NCBI GenBank assembly: GCA_006503535.1
Contig: QYRS01000002.1
Coordinates: forward strand, 620,001-684,000
Length of the DNA stretch: 64,000 nucleotides
Source: Arthrinium phaeospermum
Lineage: Eukaryota > Ascomycota > Sordariomycetes > Amphisphaeriales > Apiosporaceae
Direction: 5' to 3'
How positions within the stretch are numbered: the stretch's first letter is position 1; each line of letters opens with the position of its first letter. Positions 1 to 9,685 of the stretch are shown piece after piece. The notes beneath the pieces were generated by a model. That model worked only from the letters and a program-made list of their open reading frames with translations. It was not told where the DNA came from and ran no database searches. The translations under genes were made by a program, and so were the position numbers.

Positions 1-1781
1 GCGACCTAATGCCGAGGCTTGAGGGATGCAGATGGATGGACATCACCATATCGATACTTCAGTCGGTCCACGATTGAGTCATGCAATCCGGCTTCAGTAA
101 GGGCGATGACAAAACTTCGGACTATCCGTTATCACCACCACCGAAACAACCAATTTTGAACCTTTGACCAATTCAAGTGTTAGGCGACCATTGGCAACCG
201 ATATATCGAATTGCGCATTCCGTAGCCGCTTGTGCTAGATCCGGTTAGTCCAGAACGATGGTAAGGGCACTTCTCTCTCGTTTCCTCGAGGCAAGCGCCA
301 CCACTCAAATTTCTCCATCCTATTGCCCCGCTACCCCAGAGTCTCAGTCTGTCGTATTATGTGCATACGTCGATGTAACAGTTGGTGGCTTACTTAGGTA
401 TTCAGTACCGCCTGTCAACTTGCAAAAAGAAACAGTCTGCCGTCTATTGCTTGTGAAATCTCTCCAGGAGAATTGAACCCCGAAAGCCAAAGTCGACCTA
501 TGCGCCATCTAGCTAGGCAGTGATTGACATATGCCCCGGGCCCGATGATGTGTCCCCGCCAAAAATAGGCTGAGATCTATCGAGACCAGGATCCGCCGAT
601 CCCCGATGGCCGAGCTGCTGGTCCCGAGGCCTGGCTTCTGGCCTGGCCTGTCTCCTGTCTCCCTGTCAGTCAGTGCCTGCGAGGTGGCTGTTGAGTTTGA
701 TGCGCAACCTCGCTGGGAATATGACTGCTCACCCGCTAGCCACATGGATGGCTGAAGAGCCGGGTAGGTAAAAAAAAGTCAGGCACCTGCATACCTGCAT
801 CATTTGATAAGGAAGGTACAAGTAGGTAGATAGGGCATGCTGTGACAGTTTCTCTAGGAAGTAGTTTGGAGGCGGGCGTTTCCTGGGGTCGATTTGATCT
901 CTCTCCCTCGCTCTCCCTTACTCTCCGCAGGACCAGGGTCTAAAGGCCAAGTGCAACAGGCCTTCACGTGAAAGTTACGTCGTGCTCTGCCCTGCAGGAT
1001 GGCGTGCATATCGTCCGCCCGCCCAAGCTTACTGTGTGCTTTACACTCACTCATTCGCGCGCGCGCTCTCTCCTCCACTTCTCTCCAACCTGCACTGCGA
1101 CAATATCCCCCCAAATCAAATCCTTTTCAACTTTGTCCCTAACCTACAATGGGCCTGCCTCCGTCATTCCGATAACTTTGCATTTATTCATAGCTGAGTC
1201 GCCTTGGCACTACCGAAACTCTGATTCGTCGTCTCGCTATCAGTCCTGGTACTGGTACCTTTTGAGAGCTCCGAGGGGGTTGCTGGAACACTGCATTAAC
1301 ACACTCGAAAAGCCTCCCCTCCCGGCTGCGTGTTGTACTACTGACACTGGAGGGCATGTCTCTAACCGTCCGTGTGTGGTAGTCCATGTATATCTTGGCT
1401 TTGGGGGTGGTGTGGTCCGATATATCCTTCGATTCGTATCATTGATCAATCGCTCTTGCTCCGCTCCTGTATCACTCCCGACTGACGGATTGTCAACTGC
1501 ATCCCTACTTCTACCTACTCTTCCCTGCTCTCGAATCTCACACATCGTACCATTTATCTATCTATCCTCCCACTTACTTTCAGTTTGCATCTTCGGACTG
1601 GAGGGAGCTACCAAACATCCTATGACTTTTCCTCTACCTTTCTCCTCTCTCGACAGCCTTTGACAATGTGAGACGTCAACTGTCGCTCCTTTTCTCGAAT
1701 CGTCCCCCATTTGATCAGCCCTCGCCGCGCCCTCCGCCCGTTTGCTCCAAGTCCCCGAGTCAGCCAAAAACCTCAGAACCA
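1..1781. other. Left-edge intergenic DNA and upstream region of the first gene
   Basis: No gene could be supported here. Short open frames on both strands lack recognisable domains and overlap one another. From about 1030 to 1670 the plus strand is rich in C and T tracts, as is common in promoters and 5' leaders of filamentous fungi, so this part probably serves the plus-strand gene that begins at 1782. A tRNA-like B-box on the minus strand near 470-482 was examined and rejected. Confidence 0.5.
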
Positions 1782-2573
1782 ATGCAGAAGCCACGCTCTC
1801 GGTATCAACAACCACAAAGCGCCATGGCGCTCTTCAACCCGCTCCAGTTCTTCGTATTCCCCTTTATGATCTTCGTCGCTTTGCCACTGGCCATCTGTGC
1901 TGGCATCACCACCGTCCTCGCCTTTGCCGTCCTCTTCCTCCGGCTCTTCTGGGTCTACTTCGACGTCGGCATGGAGACCATCCGCTACGTCGTCCTGGGC
2001 CACGGCCAACCGCAGCAATACATCCAGTCGCCCACCAGCAGTAGGCTGGCGAGCGCTGTGGGCTCGCCGCAGATCACGCGACCGCCTTCGCCCGAAACCA
2101 TGTCGTCGTCGCCGCGGGTCCAACGGCGGCGGCGGAGGAGCAGCCGAGCCGGGAGCATCACCGCCATCACCCCGCTGATCGGCGGCCTGGACGGCGGCAG
2201 CGGTGCCTCGCTGGGCCCCCCTGCGGGCCTGGGTCGGGACTTTGAGGGTGTCGGCGGGTGGCGGAGCGACCAGAACACCGAGGACGAGCGCGTGTGGGAG
2301 AGTTTGAATTCGCGGCTGGAAATGCCCGATCCCCTCCGCTACCACTTCCGCGCGCACAGCGGCAGTGCGGTGATTATCCCTGGTCTGGCGAGAGTGAGTC
2401 CCCGGACGGGCTCGACGAGTCCGCCCGACTTGCGAAAGTCCATGAGCACGAGCAGTCCCAACAGCTCGCGAAGCAGGACGCCGACGAGGAAGATGGAAGC
2501 GTTTACGAGTCTTGATCGGGACGGCTATTTCCCGCCTTATACATCTTCTGCAGCGAAGAAGATCAGTGTCTGA
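1782..2573 (+). CDS. Conserved ascomycete membrane-anchored orphan protein
   Basis: An uncharacterised protein of 263 residues in one exon. The first ATG is at 1782. A second in-frame ATG at 1824 has a stronger context (gccATGG) and would give 249 residues, so either start is possible. Just after the second ATG lies a continuous hydrophobic stretch of about 40 residues (FVFPFMIFVALPLAICAG and on to VLFLRLFWVYFDVG), long enough for one long or two tight membrane segments. The rest is polar and Ser/Pro/Arg-rich, probably cytosolic and disordered. It holds islands I recall from relatives in other ascomycetes: a basic run (RRRRRSSR), RDFEGVGGWR, NSRLEMPD, and DGYFPP near the C-terminus. No catalytic motif is visible. 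It converges with spc24 downstream. The function is unknown; the gene itself is well supported by length, composition and conserved islands. Confidence 0.8.
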   Translation: MQKPRSRYQQPQSAMALFNPLQFFVFPFMIFVALPLAICAGITTVLAFAVLFLRLFWVYFDVGMETIRYVVLGHGQPQQYIQSPTSSRLASAVGSPQITRPPSPETMSSSPRVQRRRRRSSRAGSITAITPLIGGLDGGSGASLGPPAGLGRDFEGVGGWRSDQNTEDERVWESLNSRLEMPDPLRYHFRAHSGSAVIIPGLARVSPRTGSTSPPDLRKSMSTSSPNSSRSRTPTRKMEAFTSLDRDGYFPPYTSSAAKKISV

Positions 2574-3155
2574 GACATGCCGACGCTAAAGGAGCACGCG
2601 GGATTATCATATGCGATATTCGAAATACCCATCCCCTGACATTACTTGACATTGACGATCGTCGTCAACACTTTGGCAATTGTCCAATAGGGGTCCTGAG
2701 GGAGACCAATACGATCGATACTGAGTGCTGCGAAATGTTACAATAGATTTTGGTGCAAAGGTGGCGATCTCATGATTAATGAACCGTGTAGCATATTTAG
2801 GCTTATCAAAAGGAACGCTTCTTGTGTATATATTGGATTATGGAGCTTCCAACAACAAAAAAGATGATTTTCTCAATTGCTCCACTGCCTACATTGACGT
2901 CCGTAGAGCCGTAGAACGAGTTCAAGACTGATCTAGTCACGACACCTTGATGGCCATACCTTTGTTGCCATCCCAATCTGCCTGGACCACTAGAGAATTG
3001 AGTGATTTAAAGACAGTGTTGTGGTATATAGTACTCCTCTAAAACCCCTGAACGCCTAATCGTATCCTGTCATGAGCATCGTATTCATTCCTTCTCTATC
3101 GAAGAAATGATTGCCAGAGTGCCGGGCTCGGGCAGCCGCCACACGCCGGAGCAGT
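2574..3155. other. Convergent 3' intergenic region
   Basis: DNA between the stop codons of two convergent genes. It contains AT-rich stretches such as tatatattgg near 2827-2836 that could carry 3'-end processing signals. I see no gene or repeat here. Confidence 0.6.
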
Positions 3156-3842
3156 TTACAGCTGGTTCCAGAAGTAGTTGGCGTAGAAGTAGCGCGAGAA
3201 CTTCTTGTCGATGTTGACGACGTGCACGTCGCCCTTGCGGTCGTTGCGGACGACGGCGCGGGCAAAGTCGCCGTCGCGGCCGCCGTCGCGCTCAATCTCG
3301 ATGCCGAGGCTGCGGTAGACCTTGAGGCGCAGCAGGACCTCGTCGTCGAGGGCCGAGTCGCCGGCGCCGTTGCCGCTCGTGGACCCCGTCGCGCCGCCCT
3401 CGACGCCCTGCGCCTCGAGCTCCTGCAGCCGCGCCGCCAGGTCCGCGGCCGCGCTGCCGAGCCGCTCCGCCTCCATCTCCAGGTCCGACGCGGCCTTCGC
3501 GGTGCGGAATTTCTGCGTGTCGAGCCGCGCGATCTCCGACGCGTGCGCCGACGACGAGTGCGCGGATGTCAGCTCCTCGTACTGGGATTGCAGGGTGTGC
3601 AGCTGCCGCGTCGACTTCTTGAGGGACTGCTCCGCTTCGCGCACGCGCAAGTCCCGGGCTTGGGACAGGGTCGAGAGGGAGTCGTGGATCCGCGAGATGG
3701 CTGTCTTGTCGGGGCCGATGTTGAAGTTGTTGATGGTGTGGTGGATGAGCTGTTGGTAGATTTGTTGTTAGTTAAGGAGTCGTCGTTGCTGCTGGGTTGT
3801 ATCTGCAGGACGTACGGTTGCGGGATCTTCGTCGAGAAGCAT
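3156..3842 (-). CDS. spc24: Kinetochore protein Spc24, Ndc80 complex subunit
   Basis: Spc24 pairs with Spc25 to form the inner, centromere-facing end of the Ndc80 complex, which links kinetochores to microtubules. Two exons are read: 3842-3816 (27 nt, nine residues MLLDEDPAT) and 3749-3156. The intron, 3815-3750, has a gtacgt donor, an internal ctaac branch site and a cag acceptor. Joining them gives 206 residues beginning [18 protein letters not shown], the N-terminus typical of filamentous-fungal Spc24. Residues about 35-110 form a heptad-like coiled coil for pairing with Spc25. The last roughly 60 residues (from [10 protein letters not shown] to [10 protein letters not shown]) match the small globular RWD-like head that binds Mis12/CENP-T-type receptors. 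The gene is divergent from fis1 across about 620 bp. The identification is strong from overall pattern and length. Confidence 0.93.
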
Positions 3843-4462
3843 TGTGGCGGTGGTTGTTGTCGTGTGATGCAGTCGTACGTCTTCAATTGGTATGGGGTTC
3901 TGTGTTGACGAGTGTCGGCGTTGTATTCGTATATCGTAAATAGGCGACCTTCAGTGTGTTTGGTTGAAAGTGTTGACGGATGCTTGGACTATGTATTGAC
4001 AGACACGTCAATCTTCCATCCCCGGAGGACTTAGGTATGCGCTAAAATCTTCGAGGATCGCATGGGAAATCGGTTTAACCCAAAAGGGTAAATGGCAAAA
4101 CATTAGCTTTTTGTTACCAGGGACGACTATCGGGGGGTCTTATCGGCTTGGTGGGAGAGCTTGAGCGGGCCAAAGGCTGCGTCATACTTTTTGCTGGTCG
4201 CATGGTACCGCAGTAGCCACAGGACCACTTGTTCCGCACTCTTCTTTCTTCCAAGCTCCCGCCACACTACTTTACTTATTGAACTGCCTATGCCGACTGC
4301 ACCCTCGTCTTCGTACCCACCCGCCCGTACGATCAGCTTGATATATATCTCTCCCAAGCGTCATATTCCAAAGTGACATTGTGGTTTTCTCTACCTTCAT
4401 CAGGCGCACTGTCATATAAATTATTAGAAGACAACCCTTCATAATCTCATATAACAGTCAAC
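3843..4462. promoter_or_regulatory. Shared divergent promoter of spc24 and fis1
   Basis: The 620 bp between two start codons that point away from each other must contain both core promoters. A tatatat stretch near 4339-4345 lies about 120 bp before the fis1 ATG. No ACGCGT cell-cycle box was seen. The assignment rests on gene orientation only. Confidence 0.6.
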
Positions 4463-5002
4463 ATGACCGCTCTACCACGTAGGTCCCTCTTTTATTTATT
4501 TTTTTCCTCTGTCCCGTGGTAACCGAGAAGTAAAATGTGTGCTGATGATATGAAACCCGATAGACGCCGTCGACGCGGAAACGCCGCTCAAGCCCGACGA
4601 GCTGCAAGTCCTGCGCAGCCAGTACGAGAAGGAGGGGACATGGTCGGCGTCCAGACCAAGTTCAACTACGCCTGGGGCCTGGTCAAGTCCAACTCCCGCA
4701 ACGACCAACAAACCGGCGTCCAGCTGCTGTCCGAGATCTTCCGCGTGTCCCCCGAGCGCCGCCGGGAATGCCTCTACTACCTGGCGCTGGGCAACTACAA
4801 GCTCGGCAACTACGGCGAGGCGAGACGGTACAACGACCTGCTGCTGGAGAAGGAGCCCATGAACATGCAGTCCGCCGACCTGCGGAGGCTGATCGACGAC
4901 AAGGTCGCCAAGGAGGGGCTCATGGGCGTTGCGATTATAAGTGGTGTGGCAATCGCCGCCGGTGTCGTGGGCGGCATCCTCTTCCGTGGACGCCGGAGAT
5001 GA
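4463..5002 (+). CDS. fis1: Mitochondrial fission protein Fis1, with an apparent frameshift
   Basis: Fis1 is a tail-anchored outer mitochondrial (and peroxisomal) membrane protein that recruits the dynamin Dnm1 through adaptors. Exon 1 is 4463-4478 (MTALP plus one base). The intron 4479-4563 starts gtaggt. Exon 2 runs from 4564 to the stop at 5002. The predicted chain has the usual length of about 153 residues: the family N-terminus ([16 protein letters not shown]), two TPR-like helical pairs ([30 protein letters not shown]), a C-terminal hydrophobic anchor ([20 protein letters not shown]) and a basic tail (RGRRR). Oddly, the conserved N-terminal segment and the rest lie in different frames. 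After EKEG, at a run of four G's (4634-4637), one base is missing relative to the expected EKEG-DMVG join. A weaker donor at 4483 would open the downstream frame, but only by replacing the conserved N-terminus with an Arg-rich sequence. A sequencing or assembly error is likelier than a dead gene. Confidence 0.9.
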
Positions 5003-7088
5003 GCGTGGGCGTCGCTGTACGACTATAAAGGGCAATGAATAAACACGAGCACTATAATCATGAGGGGAAAGAGCGAGGAAAGCCGCCGCCGCTTCCGATG
5101 ATGGTAGGAGGGATGGCTAATGGGCGTTTTTGCGTGTGTCTCACTTCATTCTTTGTACTATGCCCGAGGATGTATTCGGGGCACGCCAGGCAGGACGGAC
5201 TGCGCCTTGTAATCATAGATGTTACTGGAGGGACCTATTGAGCGGGCTGGTCGCAAGACCGGCTTTTCGATACAGCGTTGGTCTTCACATGTAGCCACAG
5301 AGAACTCGAGAATGGAATACAAGATTTACTGCAATCACCTTCTTAGCTGTATACGAGTGCCCCCGTCTTGGTATAAAGAGCAGATCTGCGCGGGGTAGCC
5401 TGGAAGACATACTTGCGTTATATGGCGAGTCTTCCAGCCTGCCCACATCTGGGTCAGAAATCAAGTTGGAAGTCAATAACTGTCAACTCGACAGCGTATA
5501 GCCTGATATAGCCGACTCGATGGATTGGCTGTCAACCGGTTAGAAGTACATGAATGTAATCCTGGCGCAATAACCCCAGCTGATCAGTAATTTGTGTGGC
5601 GGTGCGCTATCGGTTGTCGGGGTCCGCTCGGGCTCCAAGGCTGGCAGTTGGGATGGCTAGGATGGATATGTCATTGCGATCGATTGCCCCTCCCGGCCGG
5701 CGAATCGAAACATGACGAAAGCAGGAGAAGGGGGTCGCTGGCCATCGAGCAAAGATGCCAGCAAGCTTCCAACCGTACATTGCCCATTGCCAGCACTTAC
5801 CAGACTAGAATAAAATAAAGCCTTTCCTTTCCTGTCTTCGTACATCCAATACATCCACGCCAACCCATCGGGACCGCTAATAAGTGCCCATCATTTGACA
5901 CGCAGTGCCGACGCGACCATCGCGACTAGTAATAAGGTAAGCGATCGTATTCCCTACATTTATCCATTCATTCATCCCATCATTGCCTAGATCCCTGTGC
6001 AGCGCACTGCAAGCACTGCAGGCACTTTATCGATACCCAGTCCCGCCATTGAGGTACCATATCGATACTGCCGCAAGGGATACCTACCACCTACATACCT
6101 GCCTTGCCCAGGAACAGCTTCCATCTTGTGTCGTGGTTCTGACCATCCATCAGAACTCCTAGTCTTTGATCCGGTCTAGCCAACGGCCATTAGTTGCATG
6201 CCGATTCCGAGTGGTTTGCTTGCATCCAAAACAGCTGCATCACTGGAGTTTCCTGGACCAACTCCACCCAGAGGAGTACCGCACAGAGGTACGTGACAAG
6301 CATACTTGATCGCTTCTTCCGTTATCAGATCCACCTCCCAGAAGACGGTTAGAACAAGCCCGACAATTCCATGGACTCCCGGCTCCAGGCGTGCATTGCG
6401 AGTGAATGTTAAACAGGCCAACAAGGAGCAAGCAGTTTGATACATAGTCGTGGTCGCACATGGGGGCATACTACTACCAGGCGGCACTGCGTTCAATTCT
6501 TGGTTCCCCTCTCTGCTGAAGTCCTTCCTTGGCCCCAGTCGCAGTCATAGTCAGCCTTGTCGAATTGCATCACTGCCAGTCCCACCGGGTCATGTCATCG
6601 GCAGGCCGCAGTTGTATTCATCGTCCTTTCCCTTCCACCATGCCTGCTCCCTGCTTTTATTAAGACCCTCTGTTTCGAGTTTCTAGCCTGGTCACAGCAT
6701 CCTCCTACAAATTACCTAATGCTCTCTCCGCCTATTGACCACTGACGCAGACTGAACAGAGCAACAAGTCAAGCAACCAGCCAGCGTATATCCTACCTAC
6801 AACACAAAAGCAGTCGAGACGGGCAAATTATTTTGGGCCACCCACTGCGCGCCATAATAGGGTTCGTGCCAGCCTGCATCGAAACGATCCTCGTATCATC
6901 AACACACCATTTCCCAGACCGGCCACCTCGACCGAACTTTGGGCGTTCTTAGATCGACAGCTGAAGCAAAGTCCAACACTGTGGCTTTCCGCGGCGTTCT
7001 TCGACTTGGCGGCCTCGCACTCGGCCTCGGACTTGCTGCCTTCGCCGCCAACCAGCAACGGCAACCGGACGACGAGAGGCACCAAGCA
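5003..7088. other. Intergenic DNA between fis1 and the RING-finger gene
   Basis: About 2.1 kb with no supportable gene; the open frames are short and mutually overlapping. The final few hundred bases presumably hold the promoter and leader of the RING-H2 gene. An in-frame extension upstream of 7089 exists but has no ATG. Confidence 0.5.
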
Positions 7089-8764
7089 ATGGCATCCAAC
7101 AATCCCCGAGCGGGCCAGCATCTTGATGCTTCGGCGGGTCGCGAGGTAGTCTATTGCCACCAGTGCGAGAACGAGTGGTATCGGGATGAGCAAGGCCTCC
7201 CTTGCCCTCGCTGCCATTGCGAGGCGACTGAAATAGTATGTTCGCGCCTTTCGAGCTTTGAGTTGCGATCGAATGCTGATCACTGTTTTGCCAGGTCGAT
7301 CCAGAGAATGATCCTAGAGCAGAGTACGATGATGTGCCTGATTTAGGTCCCTTCAATCGCCCCAACCGCCGCACCCTCCACGACACCGACTCGGATCCCG
7401 ATGAAGAAGACATTGAAGACCACATGCATCATCACATACCGGGTGGTATCTTTCGGCGCCGCTCAACTTTCCGCACCCCAGACGCACAAAACCCGCGCAG
7501 TCAAGAACGCGCGAGGCCGGACAGCCAAGAGGATGTCATCAGAAGGTTCACGGAACTTCTGAGCAGCATCAACGGGGCAGGCGTGGTTAGTAGGAACGGC
7601 CCCCAGCCCATGTTTGGGGGAGTCGGGGAGGGCGGTGGCGGTCCCCAAGTCCGCGTGACCAGATTCCAGTCTGGACCCTACTCTGGAGTGAGCAGCTTCA
7701 CCATCACCAGCGGCAGCACCCGAACGATCCGACCCGGTGGTAACGGTGGCCCGCCAGAAGATCCCTTTCAATCGTACGATATTCCTTTCCGCCGTAACCT
7801 TGGATCCTCTAGGATTACTTTGGTGTCAATCTCGTCATCCAGTGCTAATAGAAATCCCAGGGTCTTTGGTGATATTTTCGGACGTGCTGGAACCCATGCT
7901 CCCTTCCCCATGCCTCCCAACTTTCCCAATGCGCATGGCGACGACGAAGATGATCTGGGTGGTCGGGCGTTTCCCGGTCAGCCTGGTGGTCCCGGTGGTC
8001 CCGGCGGTCCTGGAATGGATTTCCCTGCTATTTTGCAACATCTATTTTCGACAGTGCTCAACCCGAACGCCATCCATGGCGACGCCGTACACTCCCAGGA
8101 GGCTTTGGACCGTATCATCACAAACCTAATGGAGGCGAACCCCCAGTCGAACGCCCCGCCTCCGGCTTCGGAGGATACGATATCCAAGCTGCCCAGGAAG
8201 AAACTGGATGAGCAAATGCTGGGACCGGAACTCAAAGGCGAATGCACAATCTGCATTGACGACGTGGGGCTGGGAGATGAAGTTATCGTGCTGCCATGTA
8301 AGCACTGGTTCCACGATGAATGCGTAGTCTTATGGCTCAAGGAGCACAATACCTGCCCCATCTGCCGAGCGCCGGTCGAAGGCGAGTCAGCGGGCCAGCC
8401 TCAGAGAAACGAGGCACCCGCAGCTGCTCCGGAGGCGGAACCGTCCTCGAGCTCGCGGCCGAGTGCTGCAGAACGTCGGAGGACGAACCTGCGCCAAAGT
8501 GCGCGGGACCGTATCGATTCGATTCGGGCTACGGGTGGTCTGTCTTCCGATTCGAGAAGCGCTTCGCAACGACGAAGCTCCAACTCTCCTCCTATGAACC
8601 CACCGGCCTATCAGCCCTCGAGGGTTAGGAGCCCTTCGCCGTTGAGTCGCCGGTCCACCTTCAGCGAGCGGAGCAGTGACAGGTCAGGAGGTGGGGGTGG
8701 TGGTGGAGGAGGGGGCCCTTTGCACTGGCTCAGGGACACGTTTGGTAGGAACAATCGCTCCTGA
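7089..8764 (+). CDS. RING-H2 E3 ubiquitin ligase, RNF126/RNF115-like
   Basis: Probable E3 that transfers ubiquitin from an E2 to substrates in the cytosol. Two exons, 7089-7235 and 7295-8764, are joined in phase across intron 7236-7294 (gtatgt...gccag), giving 538 residues. The N-terminus carries a zinc ribbon with Cys pairs C23/C26 and C39/C42, with one more Cys at 44; in the animal RNF115/126 family such a ribbon binds ubiquitin or client proteins. A long low-complexity middle section follows, with Gly/Pro repeats around 7980-8010. The RING finger spans residues 366-406 with C366, C369, C384, H386, H389, C392, C403 and C406, a full C3H2C3 set. The Trp before the final Cys pair (VLWLKEHNTCPIC) is the usual E2-contact position. 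The tail is Ser/Arg-rich with a ten-glycine run near 8690-8717. All metal ligands are present, so it should be active. Substrates cannot be predicted. Confidence 0.93.
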
Positions 8765-9685
8765 GATACCCCGACACTCCTTACCAGTGCAGCCGTTGCC
8801 TCTCGTCCACCTTCTCGGACCCAGGCTGGCAGGTAGGCTCCTTACTGACTACAACTGCCTACCACACACCACCCCCAAATCCCCCAACTGATATGACCTT
8901 ATGACCCCATCCCCTAACGACGAATAATTGTACGAATAAAGCTAGTTTGATTGAGGTAGATAGACTAGTAGTAATTGCGACTGGGTTTCTGGCGAGCAGT
9001 TCTATTCCTTTTCTTTTTTCCGGCATTTTGATTGATATAAAGCAAAACACATGAGGGTGTTGTCGCGGGCGGTTTCAAACAGTCAATTAGCTTTTCCCCT
9101 TGAGATACCCAACCAACCCTCCATGACACTGCATGTGAAGAAGCATCATCGGGTCAGCAAAATCTATCTGTGCAAGGCCTAGCCAGGCGTCGTCCTTCCA
9201 ATTGATATATATACCGTTTCCAATGCATATCATATCATGTCCCAGCTTGTAATACCTGGTGGGCGTTTCGAGTCCAACCCAAGCCGCCAGGGTGCAGGCA
9301 GACCCATCATCACTTGCCCCCCTATGTTCCCATATTTCCCCAAGTTTCCAAGTAAACACAATCTTGCGCCGTTGAATATGTTTCCCAAGACCTTCATGGA
9401 GCCTGTCTGTCTGTGTAGCTATGCCCCTGTAGCGCGATTTGCGCATGTCCAAATAGCCGGCCATCAAGGCGCGACTGCAAGCTTCACATCGTGTGTTTGA
9501 TTCACATACATCTTTGTAGTCTTCGATATTATTCTCCCCTGGTTTGCCCTGCTTGCCCACACCTGTATGTTTCTTGCCCCTGTCTGATTCCGCCGTTTCC
9601 GTTTTTGCCGTGTGATATTACGTTCTGTAGAAAAGAGGGGGAAATGTTAGCACACGAAGGCAGCGGCGGTGACGACATCTCTTTC
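8765..9685. other. Convergent 3' region between the RING gene and the Zn2Cys6 gene
   Basis: About 0.9 kb holding the two 3' untranslated regions. A minus-strand frame at 9087-9560 stays open for 157 codons but opens with GTG, has no recognisable domain and lies in the probable 3' UTR of the transcription-factor gene, so it is not called. Confidence 0.5.

Noticed and set aside
461..520. tRNA-like A-box and B-box on the minus strand
   Set aside because: The B-box-like string (ggttcaattct) and a near A-box are present, but the spacing between them is about 8 nt too short and no acceptor-stem pairing can be formed, so it is not a tRNA gene.
3111..3908. 265-codon plus-strand frame opposite spc24
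   Set aside because: It lies antisense to a well-supported gene and has the repetitive Val/Arg/Ala composition of a GC-rich shadow frame, with no domain.
9087..9560. 157-codon minus-strand frame in the convergent region
   Set aside because: It opens with GTG, the first ATG is about 33 codons in, there is no recognisable domain, and it falls in the likely 3' UTR of the Zn2Cys6 gene.
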